Shown here one piece after another: positions 17,801 to 27,401 of a DNA stretch of 43,753 bases. Position 1 is the first letter of the stretch. Every line of letters begins with the position of its first letter. A program made the translations under genes and the position numbers. This DNA comes from Bacteroidales bacterium (GTDB lineage Bacteria > Bacteroidota > Bacteroidia > Bacteroidales > Paludibacteraceae): the NCBI GenBank assembly GCA_015654525.1, contig JAATGT010000290.1, positions 1 through 43,753 on the forward strand, read 5' to 3'. A model generated the notes under the pieces. The model saw only the letters and a program-made list of their open reading frames with translations. It did no database searches and was not told the DNA's origin.

Positions 17801-18904
17801 CTATACGTGAGTGACAAATAGCGGCGTATCGGAATGTAATACCATTTTGTAAGCCAGACTTGGATTAAAGAGTCTTGAAAATAAATTCCGACGACGGGCA
17901 TTGAAGGCCAACACATTAATTTGGTGAGTAACCATATAGTTGTTCAATAATTCCGGAGAGTCGCTGGCATCCAGCAATTCGTAGTTGGTATTGAGCAAAG
18001 GGTAATGATGAGAAAAATATGATTTGATACCAGCCAGCATCACTTCGCTCCAGGCCTGATTTTTATCCGAAGCATGAATGAAATACATTTCTACTTTTTC
18101 CGAAGCAAAAAGCGAGATAGCCCTGTCGATGGCAATTAAATCCTTTTGATCAAAGTTAGTGAGGAATGCCACTCGCTTAATGTCATCGGGCGATTGCATA
18201 GTCATTAACACCGGTACGGCAAACACAGGCGAAATACAGGCTTCCATTACTTCGGCGGTTACACTACCGATTAATTCTTTGGTCATCTTTTTGCCATGCG
18301 TTCCCATCACTACCAGGGCCGGTTTATGTTTTTTACAATAATCCAGAATCTGGTCTTCGGGGACTCCTTCTTTCATTTTAAACGTAAATGGAATATTCGG
18401 GAGCTCACCTTTGGCTATACGGGCCTTGATGGTAGACGTTAATGTTTCCACTTCCGCCTTGGCCGAACTGGTAATACGACGAAGCAATTCACTATCGCTT
18501 ATACTGTAAGTGCTTATATCATTATTGGATGAGATGGTAAATGCCGGACTGAAATACACATAAAGAAATACAACTTCGCACGCAAGTACGTCGGCAAAAT
18601 GGAATCCGAAATCAATCATTTTCGGTACCTGATCGGAAAAATCGATAGGAATCAATATTTTTTGTGATTCAACGCTCTCAGTAGCTGGTTCTTGTTCCCA
18701 GGCACTTTCCATTTCTTCCACTATTTTCAGTGCACTGGGCAAATCACTTTCTTTGATACGAACACGAACACCAACTGCCAGTTCGGGATGTTCCAGATTC
18801 AGATTATGAATCACCGTTTCAATTCCGTTCTCTTCTAAAACAGTCTTAATCATTTGCGCCCGTTGAAAAGTACGAATAGCAAGTGTAACTAATTTATCTT
18901 CCAT
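17801..18904 (-). CDS. DUF2007-like N-terminal domain fused to tandem universal stress protein domains
   Basis: N-term MEDKLVTLAIRTFQRAQMIKTVLEENGIETVIHNLN...; Usp segments KILIPIDFSDQVPKMIDFGFHFADVLACEVVFLYVY and VVMGTHGKKMTKELIGSVTAEVMEACISPVFAVP. Confidence 0.85.
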   Translation of the reverse strand: MEDKLVTLAIRTFQRAQMIKTVLEENGIETVIHNLNLEHPELAVGVRVRIKESDLPSALKIVEEMESAWEQEPATESVESQKILIPIDFSDQVPKMIDFGFHFADVLACEVVFLYVYFSPAFTISSNNDISTYSISDSELLRRITSSAKAEVETLTSTIKARIAKGELPNIPFTFKMKEGVPEDQILDYCKKHKPALVVMGTHGKKMTKELIGSVTAEVMEACISPVFAVPVLMTMQSPDDIKRVAFLTNFDQKDLIAIDRAISLFASEKVEMYFIHASDKNQAWSEVMLAGIKSYFSHHYPLLNTNYELLDASDSPELLNNYMVTHQINVLAFNARRRNLFSRLFNPSLAYKMVLHSDTPLFVTHV

Positions 18905-19053
18905 AATGTTCTATATTTTATCGATTTACAAATCAACAGTAATTGTGTCCCCTAGCAGTGCCTTTAGCTTCGAAAACGTTGTAAAGATAGCCAATTTCGG
19001 GTTACAGGCGGTTTCTTTTTTAGAATATTTTAATTCAATCGAAAAAAATGACT

Positions 19054-19061
19054 TATATTTG
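19054..19061 (+). promoter_or_regulatory. Bacteroidota-type -7 box (TATATTTG)
   Basis: TAnnTTTG match 30 bp before the CDS at 19091. Confidence 0.5.
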
Positions 19062-19090
19062 TATCCATAATCACTTTCAATCAAAAAAAT

Positions 19091-19474
19091 ATGAATCCGA
19101 AAGTAAAAAAAGGACTTACTATTGGAACGCTTGTGGCCTTTGTAGTGTTCGTTGTCTGGATATTTTTCAAATTTTATTTTGTATTTGGCGAAGGTGTAAA
19201 AACCGGTGAACTAAATTATCTGGTTCGGAAAGGTTTTGTCTTTAAAACCTACGAAGGAAAAATGATTCAGACAGGATTTCGCTCGGCAAATGCAGGAACA
19301 GTGCAGTCATACGAATTTCCTTTTTCGGTACAGGATAGAGTTGTTGCCGATTCGCTGATGCGATGTAGTGGCAAAACCGTGGAGCTTCATTATAACGAAT
19401 ACCTGGGCGTATTGCCTTGGCGGGGTGTCAATAAATTTGTTGTAGACAAAATCGTATCGGTCAAAGACAAATGA
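19091..19474 (+). CDS. Conserved hypothetical single-TM protein
   Basis: 127 aa, MNPKVKKGLTIGTLVAFVVFVVWIFFKFYFVFGEGVKTGELNYLVRKGFVFKTYEGKMIQTGF... Confidence 0.75.
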   Translation: MNPKVKKGLTIGTLVAFVVFVVWIFFKFYFVFGEGVKTGELNYLVRKGFVFKTYEGKMIQTGFRSANAGTVQSYEFPFSVQDRVVADSLMRCSGKTVELHYNEYLGVLPWRGVNKFVVDKIVSVKDK

Positions 19475-19616
19475 TATAGTTACGAGTAATTAGTTACGAG
19501 TTACAAATGGGTAGTTGGGAGTAAGAAGTTGGGAGCTACAAGCTATAGAGTTACTAGTTAAGAGATTGTTTATCTGAAGATAGCCTGTAGAGGACACAGC
19601 ATTCCTTGTTCATTAT

Positions 19617-19837
19617 TAATGCGAATCAGGAGCTGAATACATGCACATTCTATTTATAGTGAGTTGTTTCCCGTAGGGAATTACATATCAATAGAAAATG
19701 AAAACAGATACAACCAATTCCCTGTAGGGGATACACCTAAAAAAGAGGGAATGTCCTACGGACAATAACATACATATCTCTTTATTCTATAGATATATAA
19801 GTCCTACGGACTATTTTTAAACTACTGATTCGCATTA
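19617..19837. repeat. MITE-like element with 13-bp terminal inverted repeats and four internal CCTACGG/CCGTAGG-type hairpins
   Basis: taatgcgaatcag (19617-19629) / ctgattcgcatta (19825-19837); internal ttcccgtagggaa, attccctgtaggggat, gtcctacggac, agtcctacggact. Confidence 0.75.
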
Positions 19838-19861
19838 TTATTTATACGATTATCCTTTATT

Positions 19862-20070
19862 TTACCTAAGCAAAAAAAAACACAAAAGGCACAAAAGGAT
19901 CACAAAAGTTTTTATAAAATAAAAACTTAGCTTTTGTTTCCTTGAAAATGTAGACGATATATAGCTCAAGATTTTCATTTCTGACTTTTGTGTACCTTGT
20001 TGTGGCTTTAGTGGTGAATTGTTTTTTTAAGTCCACAAAAGATAATATCTATCGATATTATTTTAGGTAA
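19862..20070. repeat. Imperfect long inverted-repeat element
   Basis: Ends ttacctaa (19862-19869) / ttaggtaa (20063-20070); inner arms cacaaaaggcacaaaaggatcacaaaag vs cttttgtgtaccttgttgtg. Confidence 0.55.
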
Positions 20071-20110
20071 CAAAGCGGATATTCATATTATTTATTATTC
20101 AATTATTGTT

Positions 20111-20518
20111 ATGACGCTCGAACATATTGGTATCTGGACAGATGAGCTGGAAAGACTCAAAGAATATTACGCTCTTTATATGGGTGGCATTGCCAATCAG
20201 AAGTATAGCAACCCACTTACAGGTTTTGAGAGTTATTTTCTTTCGTTTGCATCAGGAGCACGGCTGGAGATCATGTCGAAACCCGAACTAAAGGGTAACA
20301 ACACAAATAATAATCCGCAACAGCAGCAAATGCATCTTGCATTCGGGCTGAACAGCATGCATGAAGTGGATGAAAAAGCAGTACTACTCCGACAGGCAGG
20401 GTTTGAAATAGCAAAAGGTCCCCGAAAAACAGGTGATGGTTATTATGAATTTGAGACTTTTGATCCGGACAACAACCGAATAGAGGTAGCAACAAAATAT
20501 ATTGAATCTAAATGCTAA
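20111..20518 (+). CDS. VOC-superfamily (glyoxalase/bleomycin resistance-like) protein
   Basis: 135 aa; LEHIGIWTDELERLKEYYALYMGG... and GPRKTGDGYYEFETFDPDNNRIEVA. Confidence 0.9.
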   Translation: MTLEHIGIWTDELERLKEYYALYMGGIANQKYSNPLTGFESYFLSFASGARLEIMSKPELKGNNTNNNPQQQQMHLAFGLNSMHEVDEKAVLLRQAGFEIAKGPRKTGDGYYEFETFDPDNNRIEVATKYIESKC

Positions 20519-20525
20519 ATAAAAG

Positions 20526-20558
20526 CCAAAGCCGTACCTGTCGGGCTTTGGTTTCTGT
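20526..20558 (+). terminator. Probable intrinsic terminator
   Basis: ccaaagcc-gtacctgtc-gggctttgg followed by tttctgtttt. Confidence 0.6.
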
Positions 20559-20633
20559 TTTGAATTTGCATAATGAATTGAAAACTGGGTCTATTATCGT
20601 TAATTTAATCCTTTTTCTTTCAAAAAAAATAAC

Positions 20634-20641
20634 TACTTTTG
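20634..20641 (+). promoter_or_regulatory. Bacteroidota-type -7 box (TACTTTTG) upstream of gldE
   Basis: TAnnTTTG match 51 bp before the TTG start. Confidence 0.5.
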
Positions 20642-20691
20642 CAGTAGTGGAAATTATGTTTTGACTAGTATTTTCTTAAAATCAGAATTCA

Positions 20692-22029
20692 TTGGAAACT
20701 GACGTCTTATATTCTACATTTGCAGGTATCACCGTTCACCCGGTAACTCTTTCGGCTATAATTTCGCTGATAGTAAGCATATTATTGCTCGGTTTTTCCG
20801 GTATAATCTCTGCCGCTGAAGTTGCTTTCTTTTCGCTCGATCCACAAAGCATGAACGAACTGGGAGATAGCGAACGAAAAGCCGATCATAACATTTTGCG
20901 TCTGCTACAAACGCCACAACGACTACTGGCCACTATACTGATTGCTAACAACTTTGTAAATGTTGCCGTAATCCTTTTACTGACCCATTTTACTACCACT
21001 GTTTTGAATTTTGACAGTGCTCCTGTTTTAGGATTCATCTTTCAAACCATTATCATCACCTTTGCCATCCTGCTTTTTGCAGAAATCGTACCAAAGGTGT
21101 ATGCTACTCAATTTGCACGAAAAACAGCCTCATATACAGTGCCGTATTTATCAACTCTCGAAAAGTTATTCGGCCCCTTCGTCAGCTTTCTGGTAAACTC
21201 TACTTCCATCGTCAATCGTAAGTTGGCCAGGCATAATCATTCCAACATATCAATGGATGAATTGTCGCATGCATTGGAATTAACGTCGAACAGTAAAGAT
21301 GAAGATACCGAGCTATTGGAAGGAATTATTAAATTCGGAAATATTCAGGTCGTGGACATTATGACTTCACGAGTGGATATGGTAGTAGTGGACATTAAAA
21401 CCAATTACAAACAACTACTCGAACTTATTATCAAGTCCGGATACTCACGCATCCCCGTTTACACAGGAACCCGCGACAATATCAAAGGATTACTTTATGG
21501 TAAGGATTTGTTACCACATCTGGATAAACCTGCCAATTTTCGCTGGCAGAGTTTGGTTCGTCAGGCTTATTTTGTTCCGGAAACAAAAATGATTGATGAC
21601 TTATTAAATGAATTTCAGGAAAACAGGGTTCACCTGGCTATGGTAGTGGATGAATATGGTGGCACTTCAGGTCTGATAACACTTGAAGATATTCTGGAAG
21701 AAATTGTTGGCGATATCAGCGATGAATATGATAATGAAGAACTGTTATTTACCAAAATAGACAATCACACTTTTATATTTGAAGCTAAAATATTATTAAA
21801 CGACTTTTTCAAGATTGCCGAAATTGAAGAAGAGGATTTCGTGAAAGTAACCGAAGAAGTTGAAACGCTGGCCGGTCTTATACTTGAATTAAAAGGAGAT
21901 ATCCCGGCTAAAAACGAACGGATTGGTTATGGTCGCTACGTTTTTGAGATTGTTGCCGCCGACAACCGTCGCATAAAGAAAGTAAAACTCTATATAAAAG
22001 ACGATTTCAAAAAATCAGGATTAGACTGA
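20692..22029 (+). CDS. gldE: GldE-like gliding-motility-associated CBS/CorC-HlyC-family membrane protein
   Basis: 445 aa, TTG start; N-terminal CNNM-like membrane domain, CBS pair (VDIMTSRVDMVVVDI..., YGGTSGLITLEDILEEIVGDI), CorC-HlyC-like C-terminus; adjacent to gldD. Confidence 0.87.
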   Translation: METDVLYSTFAGITVHPVTLSAIISLIVSILLLGFSGIISAAEVAFFSLDPQSMNELGDSERKADHNILRLLQTPQRLLATILIANNFVNVAVILLLTHFTTTVLNFDSAPVLGFIFQTIIITFAILLFAEIVPKVYATQFARKTASYTVPYLSTLEKLFGPFVSFLVNSTSIVNRKLARHNHSNISMDELSHALELTSNSKDEDTELLEGIIKFGNIQVVDIMTSRVDMVVVDIKTNYKQLLELIIKSGYSRIPVYTGTRDNIKGLLYGKDLLPHLDKPANFRWQSLVRQAYFVPETKMIDDLLNEFQENRVHLAMVVDEYGGTSGLITLEDILEEIVGDISDEYDNEELLFTKIDNHTFIFEAKILLNDFFKIAEIEEEDFVKVTEEVETLAGLILELKGDIPAKNERIGYGRYVFEIVAADNRRIKKVKLYIKDDFKKSGLD

Positions 22030-22065
22030 TTTAATCGTTGCACAGAATATTAAACCGAATTATAA

Positions 22066-22650
22066 ATGAAGCTATTTCGTTCTTCCATTATATATCTGAT
22101 TATTTGCATTTCAATCTTTTTAACCGGATGTGGTAAAAGTTCTATTCCACGTCCTTATGGATATTTCAGGGTAGATTTGCCAAAACATGCCTATAGAACT
22201 ATTGATACGTTGGGACTGCCTTACCGTTTTGACTTACCCAAAAATGCGAAGCTAATCAGTAGAGATGCGCATGGCGAAAAATACTGGGTTGATATTTATT
22301 ATCCTAAACTGAATGCAAGTATTTATTGCAGTTTCAAACCGGTAAAAGGGAATCTGATTAATTTGCTTGAAGATACCCGCAAAATTGTTTATAAACACAG
22401 CGTACGGGCCGACGGAATTGGCGAGAAAGTGTTTTCTCATCCGGAGAAAAATGTTCACGGGATTCTTTATGATCTGGCCGGAAATACCGCTTCGTCAGTT
22501 CAGTTTATATTAACCGACAGCACGCAGCATTTCTTCCGCGGTGCGTTGTATTTCAATAATGTACCAAACAAAGACTCCATAGCACCTATGTCGAATTATA
22601 TTCGTGAAGATGTGGTTCGGATTATGGAAAGTTTTGAATGGAAAAAATAA
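22066..22650 (+). CDS. gldD: Gliding motility lipoprotein GldD
   Basis: 194 aa; lipobox (ISIFLTGCGKS), IPRPYGYFRVDLPKHAYR typical of GldD. Confidence 0.88.
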   Translation: MKLFRSSIIYLIICISIFLTGCGKSSIPRPYGYFRVDLPKHAYRTIDTLGLPYRFDLPKNAKLISRDAHGEKYWVDIYYPKLNASIYCSFKPVKGNLINLLEDTRKIVYKHSVRADGIGEKVFSHPEKNVHGILYDLAGNTASSVQFILTDSTQHFFRGALYFNNVPNKDSIAPMSNYIREDVVRIMESFEWKK

Positions 22651-22682
22651 CTGTTTGTTCAATTTAAATCAACTCTTTACCT

Positions 22683-23300
22683 ATGCCAACAAGTAATTTC
22701 ATTTCCACCGAAGATGCTAAATTATTAGTATGGAATCTGACCGAAAGCGTTGAAGAACTGAAGAATCAATTAGGTTTGTTCCACGAGAATGATTTAAATG
22801 GAATAGCCTCTGAGAAACGCAAACGTGAGTTTCTGGGTGTACGGGTGGCTATGAAAGCATTACTGGGAAAAGAGACGCGAATTGAACATGATACAAATGG
22901 AAAGCCATTGCTTCCGGACAAGAGTTATCATATCAGTATTTCGCATAGTAAGAACTGGATTGCCGTAATGGCTCATGCCACACATTGTACGGGTATTGAC
23001 ATCGAATGCCCGACCGATAAAATTCAAAAGGTTTGCGCCCGCTTTTTAAGTCCGCGGGAACATCAGGATTTGTCAAACGGGAAAAATATAAAACAATTAC
23101 AACTGGCATGGTCGGTAAAAGAAAGTTTATATAAAATTATAGGCAAAGAAGCTATTGACTTTGCCAATCAGTTGCGGATTTTTCCTTTTGAAGTAAAACC
23201 TTCGGGTAAAATTATAGCTCAGCATATACTAACAAAAAAACTATATCAGTTACACTATATTCAGAATTCAGCATACACCCTGGTGTATTGTGTGGATTAA
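22683..23300 (+). CDS. 4'-phosphopantetheinyl transferase superfamily protein
   Basis: 205 aa; HISISHSKNWIAVMAH, TGIDIECPTDKI, LAWSVKESLYKIIG. Confidence 0.92.
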   Translation: MPTSNFISTEDAKLLVWNLTESVEELKNQLGLFHENDLNGIASEKRKREFLGVRVAMKALLGKETRIEHDTNGKPLLPDKSYHISISHSKNWIAVMAHATHCTGIDIECPTDKIQKVCARFLSPREHQDLSNGKNIKQLQLAWSVKESLYKIIGKEAIDFANQLRIFPFEVKPSGKIIAQHILTKKLYQLHYIQNSAYTLVYCVD

Positions 23301-23315
23301 AAAAACATATACAAT

Positions 23316-24092
23316 ATGAAGAACATATACAAAACTATCTTACTTAAAAGAGAAGCAAATCACAAAATGTTTGCAGTGTTACTTGACCCTGATCAATGCC
23401 GGGGAAGTATTTTGTCAAGTACTATAGCCGCGCTGAAATCGAATGCTCCCGATTTTATTTTTGTAGGAGGAAGTCATGCGGTGACACCTGTAGATTCACT
23501 GATAGAATTACTTAAAGAAGAAGTAAATTCAACTGTTATTTTATTTCCGGGGAATGCATCACAATTCAGTACCAAAGCAGATGCCTTACTGTATTTGTCT
23601 CTTTTATCTGGTCGTAATGCAGAATTTTTGATTGGACAACACGTAACTTCGTCGGTTGCCATAAAAAAATCAAACATTGAAGTTATTCCTACAGGTTATT
23701 TATTGATTGACGGCGGAAAACCAAGTTCAGTGGAATATATCAGCAACACGCGCCCTATTCCACGCGACAAAAATGAAATTGCGCTGTCTACTGCTGTTGC
23801 AGCTGAATTACTCGGCATGCGCATGGTTTATCTGGAAGCCGGAAGTGGTGCAAGCACAGTTGTACCTGCCGAGATGATTAAGTATGTAAAACATGGGTTA
23901 TCACTTCCGCTTATTGTAGGAGGAGGTATTAAAACAACAGAACAATTGATCGCTGCTTTTGATGCAGGAGCAGACCTTGTAGTGGTTGGTAATGTCTTTG
24001 AAACAAAATCGGAATTGATTTCCGAATTCGTAACATGTGCAAAATCCTATCAGGCAATTGCTGAACGCGAATTTTCGGAGACTGAAGACTAA
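23316..24092 (+). CDS. Geranylgeranylglyceryl phosphate synthase family protein
   Basis: 258 aa; FAVLLDPDQCRG, DFIFVGGSHAVT, VILFPGNASQFS, MRMVYLEAGSGA, LPLIVGGGIKTTEQ, GADLVVVGNVFE. Confidence 0.92.
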   Translation: MKNIYKTILLKREANHKMFAVLLDPDQCRGSILSSTIAALKSNAPDFIFVGGSHAVTPVDSLIELLKEEVNSTVILFPGNASQFSTKADALLYLSLLSGRNAEFLIGQHVTSSVAIKKSNIEVIPTGYLLIDGGKPSSVEYISNTRPIPRDKNEIALSTAVAAELLGMRMVYLEAGSGASTVVPAEMIKYVKHGLSLPLIVGGGIKTTEQLIAAFDAGADLVVVGNVFETKSELISEFVTCAKSYQAIAEREFSETED

Positions 24093-24117
24093 ACGGAAGT
24101 TTAGGCCCTGAAATAGA

Positions 24118-25344
24118 TTATCGCAATTTATTCTGAACAAAATGGGGTCCGGCAATTCGGGTAAAAAGTATAAACGAAAGACATACTGCAAACGCTCCCA
24201 TAAGAAAAGCGAGCGACAAACCACCTGTGGTATCGGCCAATCGACCTCCTAACACCAAACCGGCACCAACACCAATATCCCAACTGGTCAAATAAGTTGA
24301 ATTGGCCGTTGCACGCCGGTTGTTTGGAGCCAGATTGACAAACAAGGTATTGAAAGCAGGGAACAACATGCCGTAACCAACCCCAAGCACTATTGCTACC
24401 AAGTAAAACAATAACGTAACCAACGAAACAGAATAAGCAGATACAGCCAGACGATTCAATCCGGACAATGTAAAGAAGGCAAGGACACAAATCAGAATTC
24501 CCCACGTTATCACTTTTACAAGTTTACCCCTGTCTACCATTTTGCCAGCAAACATACGCGAACCAATCAGACCCGCTGCCATCAGCGAAAAGAAAATTCC
24601 CATCCCTGCTTTAATTCCCAACTCCCGGCCATAAATAGCTACATAGGTAGTGAGCATTCCATACGGGATGGCTAACAAAAACAAACTGGAACCTGCTTTA
24701 AGCCCTTTAAGCAGAAAAAAACGGTCGAAAACGATCGGTTGCTTCACGGTTTTATCCACTTTTTTATTCGATTTGACGGTTGATGCAACAATAAATCCAA
24801 CGAGTCCGCTACCGATAGCCATATAAAAAATAATATCGTAGGAATAATAATCGTGCATAAACAAACTAATCATTGGACCCATGGCCATGGCAATATTATT
24901 GGCTACACCAAAATAGCCCAGGCCTTCTCCCCGACGGGAAGCCGGCATAATATCAACTATCAGACTACTTCCGGCTGTACTTACCACCCCATATGCCAAT
25001 CCATGTAAAATACGAATGAACAAAAACATAGAGATAAAAGATGCCAGGGGATAACCTATAAATGTAAGCGAGAAAAGCCCGTAAGCCAGTAAATAAATAG
25101 GTTTGCGGTTGAACATATCCAGAACAAATCCGGCAATCGGGCGTACAATTAAGGCCACCAACGTATAGCAGGATAAAATTATACCCACCATAGATTTAGT
25201 AGAATGAAACCGGTCTATCAAATAAAGAGGTAGAATGGGAAGCAAGAGATAAAAGGCAAAAAAGAGCAAAAAGTTACCCGCGCAAGCACTGATAAAACTT
25301 TGTGTCCAAAGTTTATCTTTTGATGAAATAAGGGTTGATTCCAT
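24118..25344 (-). CDS. MFS transporter
   Basis: 408 aa, 12 TM-like; IVRPIAGFVLDMFNRKPIYLLAYGLF motif A-like loop. Confidence 0.9.
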   Translation of the reverse strand: MESTLISSKDKLWTQSFISACAGNFLLFFAFYLLLPILPLYLIDRFHSTKSMVGIILSCYTLVALIVRPIAGFVLDMFNRKPIYLLAYGLFSLTFIGYPLASFISMFLFIRILHGLAYGVVSTAGSSLIVDIMPASRRGEGLGYFGVANNIAMAMGPMISLFMHDYYSYDIIFYMAIGSGLVGFIVASTVKSNKKVDKTVKQPIVFDRFFLLKGLKAGSSLFLLAIPYGMLTTYVAIYGRELGIKAGMGIFFSLMAAGLIGSRMFAGKMVDRGKLVKVITWGILICVLAFFTLSGLNRLAVSAYSVSLVTLLFYLVAIVLGVGYGMLFPAFNTLFVNLAPNNRRATANSTYLTSWDIGVGAGLVLGGRLADTTGGLSLAFLMGAFAVCLSFILFTRIAGPHFVQNKLR

Positions 25345-25526
25345 AAAAGCTATTCAAATAAACAATTAAAACCAATAATAGTATATTCTTGATTTTCAAA
25401 CACATTTCAGAAATTCTTATCCCATCAAAACAGGACAGAAGTGAAGCTCATCAAGTACCAAAATCAGGGCATTTTCGAATGCTGATTTTAGATTCACATA
25501 TCAAATTGAGGTTTGTCTACAAACTC

Positions 25527-26087
25527 TTATTCTGTAATAGAGTTTGTATTGGGTCTTTTGGAAATACGATCAAAAAAAGGATTCTTCGAAGAGGAGCTAA
25601 TCGGAATACCATAAATATTACTGCAACCTGGTAAGAGATCCAACTCCTGTACCACTCTGCCTACTGAGAACATCACACGACTATCCACCCTATGATCGGC
25701 AGCTACCGAACAGGCCGAGCCGATAGCAATACCCACATCCACCGTGTTTAGTGCACAGGGAATGTCGGGATGCGTCATTTTTTCAAAGCAAGTATCGAAA
25801 CCGCAATATCCACAGTTCAATCCATGAACCTTTTGTTTAGTACCTATAAGGATAATAGCCCCGGCATGCAATATATTTTCGGCATCGCGGGTTATAAACT
25901 TAAAACCTGTTTTCTGACTATATGCAAGCATTGCTTTAGACAAATAATCAATAGTATCCCCGGTTACCATAGCCACTTCTATAATGTCAAAACCTTTTCC
26001 CTTTGGAGCTGTGCGGGCAGCAGTCATCATTTCGTCAGCCACCTGCAATAAGCGTTCGTGACGTGTATCTCGTTCGTTGATCAGCAT
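25527..26087 (-). CDS. DUF2148-like ferredoxin-domain protein
   Basis: 186 aa; KVHGLNCGYCGFDTCFEKMTHPDIPCALNTVDVGIAIGSACSVAADHRVDSRVMFSVGR. Confidence 0.85.
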   Translation of the reverse strand: MLINERDTRHERLLQVADEMMTAARTAPKGKGFDIIEVAMVTGDTIDYLSKAMLAYSQKTGFKFITRDAENILHAGAIILIGTKQKVHGLNCGYCGFDTCFEKMTHPDIPCALNTVDVGIAIGSACSVAADHRVDSRVMFSVGRVVQELDLLPGCSNIYGIPISSSSKNPFFDRISKRPNTNSITE

Positions 26088-26250
26088 AAATATTATCCTT
26101 TTATAGTGCCTGACGGCTTAATTATCATATAGCAACCAGTGGTTTAAGCCTGCTTGCAGCGTTATTTTTTATTGTTATTACAACCCGACAAGGGCGATAA
26201 AGTCGCTCTGTGGTATATTCCAAAACAGTTTGTCGAAGTTTAGGGGCAGT

Positions 26251-27024
26251 TTATTTAATAGGGAGAGTCAATAATCCATTTGAGGCCACAATTTCTTTAC
26301 CAAAAAGATAATTGTCCCCACCTTTATAATCAGTAACAACTCCACCAGCTTCTTTTACAATAATTGCTCCGGCAGCCACATCCCAGGGTTTGAGATCATA
26401 CTCCCAAAATACATCAAACCGTCCGCATGCCACATAAGCTAAATCGGTAGCAGCCGATCCTAGTCTGCGAACACCACGTGCATTGGTCATGGTCCATTTC
26501 AGCAATTCGATATATTCATCCATCCGACTAAAATCGGAATATGGAAAGCCGGTTGCCAACAAAGCATTATGCATATCGTTGCGTGTAGAAACCTGAATCG
26601 GTTGGTTATTCAGATATGCTCCGCCATCTTTCCATGCATAAAAACACTCCTGACGTCCTACTTCATATACCACACCCAACACCAATTCGTCTCCATCCAG
26701 CAAACCGATACTTACGGCATAAATTGGTACTCCCTGAATATAGTTTGTAGTACCATCCAATGGGTCAATCACCCAATTAAAACGTTCACCCCGTTTGGAA
26801 CAGGTTCCTTCTTCAGCAATAAAACCCGACTCAGGCAAAACAACCTGCAAAGCGGCAATAATACGTTTTTCCGATTCTTTATCCACATAACTTACCAGGT
26901 CATGCAATCCTTTAAATTCTATTTTCGAAGAATCAAATCCAACACGTTCTTCAGCCATAAATTTTCCTGTAGAGCGAGCCACATCACAAGCAAAAAGACA
27001 AAGTTCTTTATATGTCGGTATCAT
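26251..27024 (-). CDS. Inositol monophosphatase family protein
   Basis: 257 aa; GFIAEEGTCSKRGERFNWVIDPLDGTTNYIQGVP and WEYDLKPWDVAAGAIIVKEAGG. Confidence 0.95.
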   Translation of the reverse strand: MIPTYKELCLFACDVARSTGKFMAEERVGFDSSKIEFKGLHDLVSYVDKESEKRIIAALQVVLPESGFIAEEGTCSKRGERFNWVIDPLDGTTNYIQGVPIYAVSIGLLDGDELVLGVVYEVGRQECFYAWKDGGAYLNNQPIQVSTRNDMHNALLATGFPYSDFSRMDEYIELLKWTMTNARGVRRLGSAATDLAYVACGRFDVFWEYDLKPWDVAAGAIIVKEAGGVVTDYKGGDNYLFGKEIVASNGLLTLPIK

Positions 27025-27049
27025 AATTATCTGTTTATTAATACGAATG

Positions 27050-27057
27050 CAAAGTTA
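27050..27057 (-). promoter_or_regulatory. Bacteroidota-type -7 box (TAACTTTG on minus strand)
   Basis: caaagtta, 26 bp upstream of the minus-strand start at 27024. Confidence 0.5.
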
Positions 27058-27401
27058 GAGTTTTCCAGTCCAACTGGCAAGAAAAAAGAGAAGAATATAA
27101 GCCGGCAACCAGCATTAATATTGAGAACCAGCGAAAAGGATCAACGCTCCCCGAGCTGACTCAATAGATATGAAAACAACGGACAAAATCATGTTTAATT
27201 CATTTTTTCGCTTTATTATCATAATCTTTATTAATAAATACGGCAAGGAATGTTTATAACTTATATTTTTGTTTTTTATAAATACAAATTTGAATTCATA
27301 GGTAACTACACTTCTGAATTTCAATCATTTTTTTGTTTAAACAATAGTAGAAAGGGAAAAAAAAATTATCAATTTTATATATTAATTAAAACCATCGTAA
27401 A

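Noticed and set aside
20111-20518. Antibiotic-resistance (bleomycin/fosfomycin) function for the VOC protein
   Set aside because: Only superfamily membership is supported; no specific resistance-type features were seen.
24128-24505. 125-aa minus-strand ORF
   Set aside because: Out-of-frame within the MFS transporter on the same strand; low-plausibility composition. 26569..27159 plus is likewise antisense to the inositol monophosphatase gene.
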